DNA from: Methylopila capsulata
Lineage (GTDB): Bacteria > Pseudomonadota > Alphaproteobacteria > Rhizobiales > Methylopilaceae
Direction of reading: 5' to 3'
NCBI RefSeq assembly: GCF_016907975.1
Contig: NZ_JAFBCY010000001.1
Coordinates: 1,141,419 to 1,205,418 of the forward strand
Length of the DNA: 64,000 nt
Under the pieces are notes generated by a model, which saw only the letters and a program-made list of their open reading frames with translations, was not told the DNA's origin and did no database searches. Made by a program: the position numbers and the translations under genes. Positions 9,578-17,911 of this stretch are shown here, in pieces. Positions within the stretch are counted from its first letter, which is position 1. Every line of letters starts with the position of its first letter.

Positions 9578-9794
9578 GCACAAACGCGGGCCGTCGAGGG
9601 ACGCTCGCCATCGTGTCCCGGCGAAAGCCGGGACCCAGAAACGCCAACGCGTCCAGACAGTCCGGGACGCGGTCGAGCATCCTGCGACGCCGGCGGGCGT
9701 CTGGGTCCCGGCTTTCGCCGGGACACGCGGCCTCGCTTGTCCCCTCGCCCGCGGCGAGCCGCAACAGCGGCTCTGTTACGCAGACGCCCCGTCC
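9578..9794. repeat. Non-coding gap with a 27-bp perfect inverted repeat
   Basis: Between the convergent GGT-like and LysR genes. Arms at 9613-9639 and 9700-9726 are perfect reverse complements (cores GTGTCCCGGCGAAAGCC and GGACCCAGA) with about 60 nt between. Each arm itself contains a small inverted repeat (CCCGGCgaaaGCCGGG). The same family appears at 29345-29468. It probably forms a long hairpin at the convergent gene ends; transcription-end and REP-like roles are both possible. Confidence 0.75.
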
Positions 9795-10739
9795 TCAGGC
9801 CGCCGGGGCCGAGGCCTGCCGGCCGGCGCGCTTTTCGAGCGCGCTGGTCTCGGCCGACTGGCGCTTCAGCTCCTCCACGAAGGCGTCGACATGGGGCGCG
9901 TCGCCCTTCAGCCGGCGCGTCGCCACGAAGTGCTGGGATTCGAAGCCGTAGCTCTCGGCCTTGATCGCCTTCATCTGGCCGCGCGAGGCCCAGTCGTCGC
10001 CGATGTGGCGCGGCAGGTAGCCGATGAAGCGGCCGGACAGGATCAGCATGGCCTGCGCCTCCATGTGCAGGATCGAGCCGCTCGCCCGCGGGTGATTGAC
10101 CCGGTAGAGATCGTCGAGGTGCCGGTAGCGCCGGACCGAGAACAGCGCCGCCTCGATGTCGGCGTGGCGGACGTCCCTCACGCCGAACAGCGGGTGCCCC
10201 GCGCCGCAGTAGAGCGCGTGCGGCTCCCGGCAGAGCGGCGCGTAGGCGACGCCCGGCGCCTTCTGCGAGAACGGGCCGATGATGACGTCGCGCCGCCCGT
10301 CCATCAGCGCCTGCTCCAACTCCAGCGGCGTGCCGAGCTCCAGGTCGACGAACACCTCCGAGGCGTAGTCCATGTAGCGGCTGAAGGCGGTCTGCAGGCC
10401 GAGCTTCGGGTTGGTCACCACGCCGTCGATGATGCCCACCCGCAGGCGCCCGACGAGCCGCTGGCGGTCGCTGCCGACGCGGCTCTGGAAGGCGTCGATG
10501 TCCTCGAACAGGCGCTTCGCCGCGGCGTAGGTCGACTGGCCGAACGGCGTCAGCCGGAAGCCGCTGCGGCCACGCTCGCAGAGCTGCCCGCCCATGTTGC
10601 GCTCGAGCGCGGCGAGGTGCGTCGAGAGCGTGGACTGCGACAGGTTCAGGACGACCTGCGCGTCCGCGAAGCTGCCGGCCTCCGCCAGCGCCACGAACAC
10701 GCGCAGCAGCCTGAGATCGATGTTGTCCAGCCGGCGCAT
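9795..10739 (-). CDS. LysR-family transcriptional regulator
   Basis: 314 aa. The N-terminal winged HTH begins DNIDLRLLRVFVALAEAGSF, with the recognition region LNLSQSTLSTHLAALERNMG, followed by a LysR substrate-binding domain (about 95-300). It is transcribed away from the ABC operon starting at 10878. The 138-nt gap holds a perfect long palindrome (10773-10802) that is an obvious operator candidate, so it most likely controls the divergent transporter/SDR/creatininase/ureohydrolase genes and itself. Effector unknown. Confidence 0.88.
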   Translation of the reverse strand: MRRLDNIDLRLLRVFVALAEAGSFADAQVVLNLSQSTLSTHLAALERNMGGQLCERGRSGFRLTPFGQSTYAAAKRLFEDIDAFQSRVGSDRQRLVGRLRVGIIDGVVTNPKLGLQTAFSRYMDYASEVFVDLELGTPLELEQALMDGRRDVIIGPFSQKAPGVAYAPLCREPHALYCGAGHPLFGVRDVRHADIEAALFSVRRYRHLDDLYRVNHPRASGSILHMEAQAMLILSGRFIGYLPRHIGDDWASRGQMKAIKAESYGFESQHFVATRRLKGDAPHVDAFVEELKRQSAETSALEKRAGRQASAPAA

Positions 10740-10772
10740 GCGATGCGGCTCCCTGAGGTTCGCCAGTGACCG

Positions 10773-10802
10773 ATCTTACATCGACATTCCTCGATGTAAG
10801 AT
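10773..10802. promoter_or_regulatory. Perfect 12-6-12 palindrome, LysR operator candidate
   Basis: ATCTTACATCGA at 10773-10784 is repeated in inverted orientation at 10791-10802 with six bases between. It sits 34 nt upstream of the LysR start codon and about 75 nt upstream of the divergent binding-protein gene. A second inverted pair, GATTTC-N9-GAAATC (10815-10835), lies nearer the transporter gene and could be the activation half of a LysR-type site. Confidence 0.6.
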
Positions 10803-10877
10803 TTCAACATTCATGATTTCCGTCGATATGAAATCGCGCAAGCATCCGGCCATCGTCCCCGCCCGGAGCTTGCCCGC

Positions 10878-11867
10878 ATGACGCGCATCACGATCGCCGC
10901 CGCCTTGTCGCTCGCCGTCCTCGCGGGGACGGCCCACGCCGCGGACAACAAGATCCGCGTGCTGGCCCCGACCTGGACCGGCTACGCGCCGGTCTTCGTC
11001 GCCATCGACAAGGGCTACTTCAAGGAGCTCGGAATCGAGGTCGAGATGCGGTTCGAGGACGACCGCTCGAACGTGCTCGCCGCCATGACGCGCGGCGACG
11101 TCGAGGTCGACATGCGCACCGTCGGCGAGCACCAGGGCCGCCCGCGCGACGCCTCCACGCCGGGCGTCATCATCGGCACCATCGACATGTCCGTCGGCGG
11201 CGACGGCGTGATCGCCGACGGCAAGATCGGCTCGGTCAAGGAGCTGAAGGGCAAGACCGTCGCGATCGAGCCCAACATCCCGGCCCGCCTGCTGCTGCAG
11301 CTCGCGCTGAAGAAGGAGGGCATGACCCTCGACGACCTGAAGATCAAGGAGATCATGACGCAGGACACCGTCGCTGTGTTCGCGGACAGCTCCATCGACG
11401 CGATCGGCACCTACGAGCCGGTGATGTCGCAGGCGATCTCCTCGCAGACCCAGCGCAACGGCAAGCTGCTGATCTCGTCCAAAGACAGCGAGATCGTCGT
11501 CGACATCATCGACGTGCGGCAGGACGACCTGAAGAAGAACCCGGTCAAGTACCAGCACTTCCTGACGGGCATCTTCAAGGCGATCGACCTCTACAAGAGC
11601 GACCCGGCGGAGTTCATCAAGCTGGCGGCGCCGCACTACAACCTCAGCGACAAGGAGGTGAAGGAGATCTTCGACACCAGCCTCGAGTTCACCGACAAGG
11701 CGGCGACCGCAGCGATGCTCGGGACGCCCGAGAAGCCGGGCAAGCTCTACGAGATCTTCGACACGGTCATGCAGCTTAACCTCGACTACAAGTCGGCGGA
11801 CGTGAAGCTCGACGCCAAGCAGCAGATCGACCCGTCGGTCATGGCCGCGATCTCCGGCGCGAAGTGA
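10878..11867 (+). CDS. Periplasmic substrate-binding protein, second SsuA/TauA-type importer
   Basis: 329 aa with a Sec signal (MTRITIAAALSLAVLAGTAHA-AD). Mature region IRVLAPTWTGYAPVFVAIDKGYFKELGIEVEM is the classic opening of nitrate/sulfonate/taurine-type binding proteins. VKELKGKTVAIEPNIPARLLL is the ligand-site loop. It is only distantly similar to the protein at 1905, so the two importers probably carry different ligands. First gene of a run that continues by overlaps to the ureohydrolases; regulated by the divergent LysR in all likelihood. Confidence 0.88.
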   Translation: MTRITIAAALSLAVLAGTAHAADNKIRVLAPTWTGYAPVFVAIDKGYFKELGIEVEMRFEDDRSNVLAAMTRGDVEVDMRTVGEHQGRPRDASTPGVIIGTIDMSVGGDGVIADGKIGSVKELKGKTVAIEPNIPARLLLQLALKKEGMTLDDLKIKEIMTQDTVAVFADSSIDAIGTYEPVMSQAISSQTQRNGKLLISSKDSEIVVDIIDVRQDDLKKNPVKYQHFLTGIFKAIDLYKSDPAEFIKLAAPHYNLSDKEVKEIFDTSLEFTDKAATAAMLGTPEKPGKLYEIFDTVMQLNLDYKSADVKLDAKQQIDPSVMAAISGAK

Positions 11868-12724
11868 GCGCGGTGGCGGAGACGATCTCCCGGCCCGAGG
11901 CCGCCGCGTCCCCCGCGGCGGTCGCGCGCCCCCGGAAGCGCGCCTCCCGCGGGCTTCTGCGGCTCAGGACGCCGCTTCCGCGCGGGTGGGGCCCGGCGAT
12001 CGCGGTCGGCGCCAGCGTCGCGATTGTGCTCGTCTGGGAGTTCGTCGCCCGCCTCGGGCTCACCACGCCGCTGTTCTTCCCCTCCCCAACCGCGATCCTC
12101 TCGGCCATGGGCCGGATGTTCTCGGACCAGCACCTGCTCTGGCACGCCTGGGTCTCCACGCTCCGGGTCTGGGGCGCCTTCCTGCTGGCGGCGATGCTCG
12201 CCATCCCGATCGGCGTCGCGATGAGCGGCTACCGGGTGATCGGCGCGGCGCTGGAGCCCGCGATCGACTTCATCCGCTACCTGCCGGTCCCGGCGCTGGT
12301 GCCGCTCGCGATCATCTGGTTCGGCGTCGGCGAGGAGACCAAGATCTTCCTGCTGTGGCTCGGCACCTTCTTCCAGCTGGTGCTGCTGGTGGCCGACGAC
12401 ATGCGCCGCGTGCCGCAGGAGTACGTCGAGATCGCCTACACCGTCGGCGCGAACCAGGGCCAGGTGCTGAAGGACGTCGCCTTCCGCGCCATGCTGCCGG
12501 GGCTCGTCGACAACCTGCGCATCACCCTCGGCTGGTGCTGGACCTACCTGATCATCGCCGAGATCGTGGCCGCGGACTCAGGGCTCGGCTTCGTGATCTG
12601 GGCGGCGCGCCGCTACATGAAGACCCCCGAAGTGATGGCCGGCGTCGTGCTCATCGGCGTCATCGGCCTCGCGACCGACCAGCTGCTGCGGCTCATCCAC
12701 CGCCGCGCCTTCCGGTACCTGTGA
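11864..12724 (+). CDS. ABC transporter permease, SsuC/TauC-like (second importer)
   Basis: 286 aa from a GTG that overlaps the binding-protein stop (GTGA). A long Arg/Pro/Ala-rich cytoplasmic head (about 45 residues) precedes about six membrane segments. The ATPase-docking loop is seen at EIAYTVGANQGQVLKDVAFRAMLPGLVDNL. WTYLIIAEIVAADSGLGFVIW is highly typical of this permease class. It works with the ATPase ten bases downstream. Confidence 0.9.
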   Translation: MSAVAETISRPEAAASPAAVARPRKRASRGLLRLRTPLPRGWGPAIAVGASVAIVLVWEFVARLGLTTPLFFPSPTAILSAMGRMFSDQHLLWHAWVSTLRVWGAFLLAAMLAIPIGVAMSGYRVIGAALEPAIDFIRYLPVPALVPLAIIWFGVGEETKIFLLWLGTFFQLVLLVADDMRRVPQEYVEIAYTVGANQGQVLKDVAFRAMLPGLVDNLRITLGWCWTYLIIAEIVAADSGLGFVIWAARRYMKTPEVMAGVVLIGVIGLATDQLLRLIHRRAFRYL

Positions 12725-12734
12725 GGACGCGGCC

Positions 12735-13505
12735 GTGACGCATCTCCAGTTCGACCACGTCACCAAGAGCTTCGGCGCCGTGCCGGTGGTCGAGACGCCG
12801 TTCAACCTCGCGATCGACCGGCACGAGTTCGTGGTGTTCCTCGGCCCCTCGGGCTGCGGCAAGACCACGCTGATGCGGATGATCGGCGGGCTCGACCAGC
12901 CGACCTCCGGCGAGATCCGGCTGGAGGGAGAGCCGGTCGGCGCGCCGGACCGGCGGCGGGGCATGGTGTTCCAGTCCTACTCGTCGTTCCCCTGGCTCAC
13001 CGTCACCCAGAACGTCGCGTTCGGGCTGAAGTACCGCAACGACCTGTCCGAGGACGAGAAGGCGGTGCGGGCCGAGCGCTACCTCGACCTCGTCGGCCTC
13101 TACGAGTTCTCCGACCACTTCCCGAGCCAGGTCTCGGGCGGCATGCGCCAGCGCATCGCGATCGCCCGCACGCTCGCGGCCGGCGCTGACGTGCTGCTGA
13201 TGGACGAACCCTTCGGCGCGCTCGACGCGCTCCGGCGCGAGCAGCTGCAGACCGAGCTGCGGCGCATCCAGCGGCGCGACGCCAAGACCATCGTGTTCGT
13301 CACCCACGACGTCGAGGAGGCGCTGTTCCTCGCCGACCGCGTGGTGGTGTTCTCGAAGCGCCCGACCCGGATCGTCGCCGAGATCGACGTCCGCAGCCGG
13401 CTCGGCGAGGAGCGATCGCTGGAGATCCGCGACGGCGAGGACTTCTTCGCGCTCCGGCGCGAGACCATCGGCATGGTGCGCGCGGCGGCAGGGGGCGAGC
13501 TGTGA
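12735..13505 (+). CDS. ABC transporter ATP-binding protein (second importer)
   Basis: 256 aa, GTG start. Walker A GPSGCGKTT, signature VSGGMRQRIAIARTLA, Walker B VLLMDEPFGALD and VFVTHDVEEALF are intact. Completes the importer with the two genes before it. The stop overlaps the GTG of the following SDR by four bases, tying transport and metabolism in one transcript. Confidence 0.9.
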   Translation: MTHLQFDHVTKSFGAVPVVETPFNLAIDRHEFVVFLGPSGCGKTTLMRMIGGLDQPTSGEIRLEGEPVGAPDRRRGMVFQSYSSFPWLTVTQNVAFGLKYRNDLSEDEKAVRAERYLDLVGLYEFSDHFPSQVSGGMRQRIAIARTLAAGADVLLMDEPFGALDALRREQLQTELRRIQRRDAKTIVFVTHDVEEALFLADRVVVFSKRPTRIVAEIDVRSRLGEERSLEIRDGEDFFALRRETIGMVRAAAGGEL

Positions 13506-14260
13506 ACCTCGAAGGACTCGCCGGGCGCACCGTCGTCGTCACCGGGTCGAGCCGCGGCATCGGGCTCGGGATCGCCCGCGCCTTCTCCGCAGCCGGCGCC
13601 GAACTGATCATGCTCGCCGACGACCCGGTGATCCATGCGGAGGCCGAGCGCCTCGGCGCCCGCGGCCATGAGGTCGACGTCACCCGATCGGCTGAGGTCG
13701 AGGCCTTCGCCGCCGCGCTGCCGAAGCTCGACGTGCTGGTGAACAACGCGGGCTACGAGCGCCTGACGCCGCTCGACGACGCCAGCGCCGAGAACGAGGC
13801 GACCTTCCGCCGGATCCTCGAGATCAACGTCACGGGCATGTTCCTGATGACGCGGGCGCTGCTGCCGAAGCTCTCGTCCGGAGGCCGCGTCATCAACACC
13901 GCCTCGGTCTGGTCGCGCACCGCGGAAGCGGCGTTCGGCGGCTACGTCGCTTCGAAGCACGCGGTCATCGGCCTCACCAAGACTTGGGCGAAGGAGCTCG
14001 GACCACGCGGGATCACCGTCAACGCGGTGTGCCCCGGCTGGGTGCGGACCGAGGCCTCGCTGCGCTCGCTCAAGCGGATGTCCGAGCGCTCGGGAACCGC
14101 GGAGGAGACCCTGCTCGACGGCGTCGTGGCCGCGCAGGCGTTGCCCGGCTTCATGGAGCCGGAGGACGTCGCCGGCCCCTACCTGTTCCTCGCCTCCGAC
14201 CTCGCGGCGAGCGTGACCGGGCAGAGCCTCGGCGTCGACCGGGGAGAAGCGCCGTGGTGA
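13502..14260 (+). CDS. Short-chain dehydrogenase/reductase (first of a tandem pair)
   Basis: 252 aa classical SDR. The cofactor motif TGSSRGIG lies near the N-terminus, followed by VNNAGYERLTPLD and a catalytic YVASK with the upstream serine in INTASVW. The acidic residue expected after beta-2 for NAD preference is not clear. Ends with VTGQSLGVDRGEAPW, usual for the family. GTG start overlaps the ATPase gene. It probably oxidises a hydroxyl or carbonyl intermediate of the imported substrate. Confidence 0.83.
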   Translation: MNLEGLAGRTVVVTGSSRGIGLGIARAFSAAGAELIMLADDPVIHAEAERLGARGHEVDVTRSAEVEAFAAALPKLDVLVNNAGYERLTPLDDASAENEATFRRILEINVTGMFLMTRALLPKLSSGGRVINTASVWSRTAEAAFGGYVASKHAVIGLTKTWAKELGPRGITVNAVCPGWVRTEASLRSLKRMSERSGTAEETLLDGVVAAQALPGFMEPEDVAGPYLFLASDLAASVTGQSLGVDRGEAPW

Positions 14261-14964
14261 GCGCGCACGCAGGCCTCAAAGTGGTGGTGACCGGCGCCTC
14301 GAGCGGCATCGGCCGCGCCGGCGCCCTGCGGCTGGCGGAGGCCGGGGCCAAAGTCGCCGGGATCGACCTGTCGCCCGCCGATGCGCCGTTCCTCACGATC
14401 ACCGCCGACGTCTCGGACGAGGCCGACATGATCGCCGCCATGGCCGAGGCGGCGGAGTCGCTCGGCGGGATCGACGCCGTGGTGAGCTGCGCCGGCGTCT
14501 ACCGCGGCTCCAGCCTCGCCGCGTTCGACTTCGCGGCCTTCGACCGGATGGTCGCCGTGAACCTCAAGGGCATGATTCTCGCCGCGCGGGAGGCGCTGAA
14601 GCATTTCGGGCCCGAGGGCGGCAAGATCGTCAATGTGGCCTCCGAGCTCGGCTATCTCGGCCGCGCCGGCGCCTCCGGCTACTGCGCGACCAAGGGCGCG
14701 GTGCTGGCGCTGACGCGCTCCTGGGCGCGCGAGCTCGGACCCCGCGTGCTGGTCAACGCCGTCGCGCCCGGCCCGGTCGACACCCCGCTGCTCGACGCCG
14801 GCGCGATGTCACCGGCGGAGCTCGCGGTCGAGACCCGCAACCCGCTCAACCGCATCGGCCAGCCGCACGAGCTGACCGAGGCGATCCTGTTCCTCACCAG
14901 CCGCCACACGACGTTCATGACGGGCCAATGCGTCAGCGTCGACGGCGGCGCCGCGATGCACTGA
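14257..14964 (+). CDS. Short-chain dehydrogenase/reductase (second of the pair)
   Basis: 235 aa. I use the GTG at 14257, overlapping the previous stop (GTGA); the frame is open further upstream but only as a shadow of the first SDR. TGASSGIG, VSCAGVYRG, the Ser in VNVASELG, and YCATK form the SDR set; an acidic residue (GIDLS) after beta-2 favours NAD(H). It ends FMTGQCVSVDGGAAMH. The two SDRs share only family-level similarity, so they are not a recent duplication and probably catalyse different steps. Confidence 0.85.
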   Translation: MSAHAGLKVVVTGASSGIGRAGALRLAEAGAKVAGIDLSPADAPFLTITADVSDEADMIAAMAEAAESLGGIDAVVSCAGVYRGSSLAAFDFAAFDRMVAVNLKGMILAAREALKHFGPEGGKIVNVASELGYLGRAGASGYCATKGAVLALTRSWARELGPRVLVNAVAPGPVDTPLLDAGAMSPAELAVETRNPLNRIGQPHELTEAILFLTSRHTTFMTGQCVSVDGGAAMH

Positions 14965-14977
14965 AGGGCCGCCCCGC

Positions 14978-15751
14978 ATGGTCGACAGCGTTTTCATGTC
15001 CGAGCTGAGCTGGCCGGAGTTCGAGGCCAAGATCGCGGCCGGCGCGCCCGTGTTCCTGCCCCTGGGGGCGACCGAGCAGCACGGGCCGCACCTGCCGCTC
15101 GGCGTCGACGTGGCGCTGCCGACCGGCGTGTGCGAGCGGGTCGCGCGCGCGGTCGGCGGGCTCGTCGCCCCGACGATCCCCTACGGCTACAAGTCGATGC
15201 CGCGCTCGGGCGGCGGCGAGCTGTTTCCCGGAACGGTCAGCCTCGACGCCAACACCTTCTCCCTTGTGGTGCGCGACGTGATCCGCGGCCTCGGCCATCA
15301 CGGCGTCCGCCGCATCGTGCTGGTGGTCGGACACTTCGAGAACGCCTGGCCCTCGGTCGAGGGCCTCGACCTCGGCCTGCGCGAGCTTCGCCGCGACGGG
15401 ATCGCCGACATGCAGGCGATGCGCTTCGAGTACTGGGATTTCGTGCGGCGCGAGACGCTCGACCGGCTGTTCCCGGACGGCTTCCCCGGCACCGAGCTGG
15501 AGCACGCCAGCCTGCTCGAGACCTCGCTGATGATGCTGCTGCGCCCGGAGCTGGTCGAGATCGACAAGGCGCCGACCGACGGCCCGGCGAACTTCCCGAC
15601 CTACGACCGTTTTCCCGTGCCGGAGGGCTTCGTCCCGGCATCTGGCGTGCTTGCGGTCGCGCAGGGGTCCACGGCCGAGAAGGGCCAGTGGCTGATGGAC
15701 GACCACGTCGCCCTGATCTCCGCCGCCGTCCGCAAGGAATTCGGCCTCTGA
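14978..15751 (+). CDS. Creatininase-family amidohydrolase
   Basis: 257 aa, close in length and layout to Pseudomonas creatininase (creatinine amidohydrolase). The metal ligands are present at the equivalent positions: E33 and H35 in GATEQHG, D44, H119 and E121 in GHFEN. YGYKSMPRSGGGELFPGT and the YWDFV motif (with the substrate-site Trp) are also kept. However, the second active-site tryptophan of creatininase, in its GWDIEH segment, is replaced here by threonine (GTELEH). A related cyclic amide or lactam is therefore as likely as creatinine. No creatinase gene is nearby. Sits between SDRs and ureohydrolases in one operon. Confidence 0.82.
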   Translation: MVDSVFMSELSWPEFEAKIAAGAPVFLPLGATEQHGPHLPLGVDVALPTGVCERVARAVGGLVAPTIPYGYKSMPRSGGGELFPGTVSLDANTFSLVVRDVIRGLGHHGVRRIVLVVGHFENAWPSVEGLDLGLRELRRDGIADMQAMRFEYWDFVRRETLDRLFPDGFPGTELEHASLLETSLMMLLRPELVEIDKAPTDGPANFPTYDRFPVPEGFVPASGVLAVAQGSTAEKGQWLMDDHVALISAAVRKEFGL

Positions 15752-15767
15752 GCCGGGAGCGAGGCCG

Positions 15768-16736
15768 ATGACGGACCCGACGCCCGCGGCTCCCTGGCCG
15801 CAGCCGCTCGACACCAGCGTGACGCCGCGCTTCGCCGGCCTGCCGACCTTCATGCGCCTGCCGGTGATGGACCCCGCCGACGTCGACGTCGCGCTGATCG
15901 GCGTGCCGTTCGACGGCGGCGTGACCAACCGGGCGGGCACGCGCCACGGCCCGCGCGAGCTGCGCAACCAGTCGAGCCTGGTGCGGCGGCACCACCACGT
16001 CACGGGCCGCTCGCCCTACGACCTCGTCCGCGTCGCGGACTGCGGCGACTGCCCGACCCATCCTCTCGACCTGATGGAGAGCCTGCGCCTGATCGAGGCG
16101 CACTACGCCGGCGTGGCCAAGACCGGGGCGATCCCGATCACCGGCGGCGGCGACCACCTCGTCACGCTGCCGATCCTGCGCGGGCTGTCGAAGGGCGCGG
16201 CGGTGGGGCTGATCCAGTTCGACGCCCACTCCGACACCTACGACAGCTTCTTCGGCCAGAAGTACAACCACGGCACGCCGTTCCGCCGGGCGATCGAGGA
16301 AGGCCTCGTCGACCCCCGGCGCATGGTGCAGATCGGCCTGCGCGGCTCGGTCGCCGATCCCGCGAGCTTCGACTTCGCGAGGGCCGCGGGCGTCCGAATG
16401 ATATTCATCGAGGAGTTTGTCGCGCGCGGCGTCGACGACGTGATGGACGAGGCCCGCGCCATCCTCGGCGACGGGCCGACCTACGTCAGCTTCGACATCG
16501 ACGCCATCGACCCCTCGCAGGCGCCCGGGACCGGCACGCCGGAGATCGGGGGGCTCTCGACCCGCGAGGCGCAGGCCCTGGTGCGGCGGCTCGCCGGGCT
16601 CGACGTGGTCGGCGCGGACCTCGTCGAGGTGGCGCCGCCGTTCGACCCCTCCGGCCTCACCGCCATGACCGGCGCGACTGTCATGTTCGAGCTGCTCTGC
16701 GTGGTGGCGGACAGCCTCGCGGCGCGCGGGGGCTGA
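15768..16736 (+). CDS. Ureohydrolase (agmatinase/guanidinobutyrase-like), first of tandem pair
   Basis: 322 aa binuclear-metal hydrolase of the arginase superfamily. All six metal ligands are visible: H130 (GGGDH), D152, H154 and D156 (DAHSD), and D243 and D245 (SFDIDAIDP). NHGTPFRRA and PGTGTPEIGGLSTRE resemble agmatinase/guanidino-acid hydrolases more than arginase. Expected reaction: hydrolysis of a guanidino group to urea and an amine. Only 16 nt separate it from the creatininase-like gene, and the ABC importer upstream could supply the substrate. Exact substrate not assignable. Confidence 0.85.
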   Translation: MTDPTPAAPWPQPLDTSVTPRFAGLPTFMRLPVMDPADVDVALIGVPFDGGVTNRAGTRHGPRELRNQSSLVRRHHHVTGRSPYDLVRVADCGDCPTHPLDLMESLRLIEAHYAGVAKTGAIPITGGGDHLVTLPILRGLSKGAAVGLIQFDAHSDTYDSFFGQKYNHGTPFRRAIEEGLVDPRRMVQIGLRGSVADPASFDFARAAGVRMIFIEEFVARGVDDVMDEARAILGDGPTYVSFDIDAIDPSQAPGTGTPEIGGLSTREAQALVRRLAGLDVVGADLVEVAPPFDPSGLTAMTGATVMFELLCVVADSLAARGG

Positions 16737-16925
16737 GAGGACGCGTTGGGCAGTGTTGACGCTGCGAATCCCGCCGTCGTTCCGGGTATGTCCCGGAACG
16801 GATCACCCCGCCGGCTCAGAACCATCGCGAACGGCGGGATGATGGGCCCCGGCGCTCCGGCCGGGCGACGACGAGCTTGAAAAGGGCGGGTAACGCCTGA
16901 ACTCGAACGACAAGGACACTCCGCC
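16737..16925. repeat. Gap with imperfect palindromic element (about 16772-16875)
   Basis: Between the two ureohydrolase genes. TTCCGGG-tatgt-CCCGGAA (16775-16793) forms a small hairpin, and CCCCGCCG (16807-16814) pairs with CGGCGGG (16833-16839) farther on. The outer ends GTCGT/ACGAC also match. This is a REP-like element inserted in the operon. No promoter is convincing, although TTGACG occurs at 16755. Confidence 0.5.
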
Positions 16926-17879
16926 ATGGCACATGGCTACGACGCCGGACGGCTCGACCTGCCCTTCGTGGGCGTCGCGACCTTCGGAAAATACCCGCTC
17001 TGCCTCGACTGGGACCGGCTGGACGCGGACGTCGCCATCCTCGGCGCGCCGTTCGACCTCGGCACGCAGTGGCGCTCGGGGGCGCGGTCGGGCCCGCGGG
17101 CGATCCGCGAGGCCTCGACCCTGTTCGCCTTCGGCCACGCCGGCGCCTACGACCACGAGGACGACGTCGTCTACCTGCCGGCGGGCCAGGCGCGCATCGT
17201 CGACGTCGGCGACGCCGACATGATCCACACCGACACGCTGCAGAGCCACGCCAACATCGAGGCGGCGGTGCGCAAAATCCTTAAACGCGGCGCGCTGCCG
17301 GTGACGCTCGGCGGCGACCACTCCGTCAACATCCCCTGCATCGCGGCGTTCTCGGACGAGGAGCCGATCCACCTCATCCAGTTCGACGCCCATCTCGACT
17401 TCGTCGACGAGCGCCACGGCGTCCGCTACGGCCACGGCAACCCGATGCGGCGCGCGGCGGAGCGGGCTTACGTCACCGGCCTCACGCAGCTCGGCATCCG
17501 CAACGTCTCCTCTACCGCCCGCGAGGGCTACGAGGACGCGCGGGCGATGGGCTCCGACATCCTCTCGGTCCGCCAGATCCGCAAGCTCGGCGTGGACGCT
17601 GTGCTGGAGCGCATCCCGGCAGGCAAGCGCTACTACCTGACGATCGACATCGACGGCTTCGACCCCTCCATCGCGCCCGGCACCGGCACGCCGAGCCACG
17701 GCGGCTTCACCTATTACGAGGTGCTGGAGCTGCTCGACGGGATCACCAGGCGCGGAACGGTGGTCGGCGTCGACCTCGTCGAGGTCGCGCGCGAGTACGA
17801 CCCCGCGGGCGTCACCTCGATCCTCGCGGCGCAGGTGCTGCTGAACCTGATTGGCCGCGTCCTGCACAACCGGGCATAA
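16926..17879 (+). CDS. Ureohydrolase (agmatinase-like), second of tandem pair
   Basis: 317 aa. Metal ligands H132 (GGDHSVN), D154, H156 and D158 (DAHLD), D241 and D243 (TIDIDGFDP) are complete, and PGTGTPSHGGFTYYE follows as in agmatinases. It differs strongly from the first copy (for example GHGNPMRR against NHGTPFRR, and different N-terminus), so it is an old paralogue with a separate substrate or a subunit of a mixed enzyme. Some ureohydrolases, such as metformin hydrolase, are heteromers of two family members. Last gene of the (+) run; converges on the YdeP-like gene 32 nt away. Confidence 0.85.
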   Translation: MAHGYDAGRLDLPFVGVATFGKYPLCLDWDRLDADVAILGAPFDLGTQWRSGARSGPRAIREASTLFAFGHAGAYDHEDDVVYLPAGQARIVDVGDADMIHTDTLQSHANIEAAVRKILKRGALPVTLGGDHSVNIPCIAAFSDEEPIHLIQFDAHLDFVDERHGVRYGHGNPMRRAAERAYVTGLTQLGIRNVSSTAREGYEDARAMGSDILSVRQIRKLGVDAVLERIPAGKRYYLTIDIDGFDPSIAPGTGTPSHGGFTYYEVLELLDGITRRGTVVGVDLVEVAREYDPAGVTSILAAQVLLNLIGRVLHNRA

Positions 17880-17911
17880 CGGCCCAGTCCTTCACGGACG
17901 ATTGCGCCCCC

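Noticed and set aside
15768..17879. Metformin hydrolase assignment for the ureohydrolase pair
   Set aside because: The tandem layout and the dimethylamine pathway elsewhere are suggestive, but both proteins keep all metal ligands and no specific sequence evidence supports metformin as substrate.
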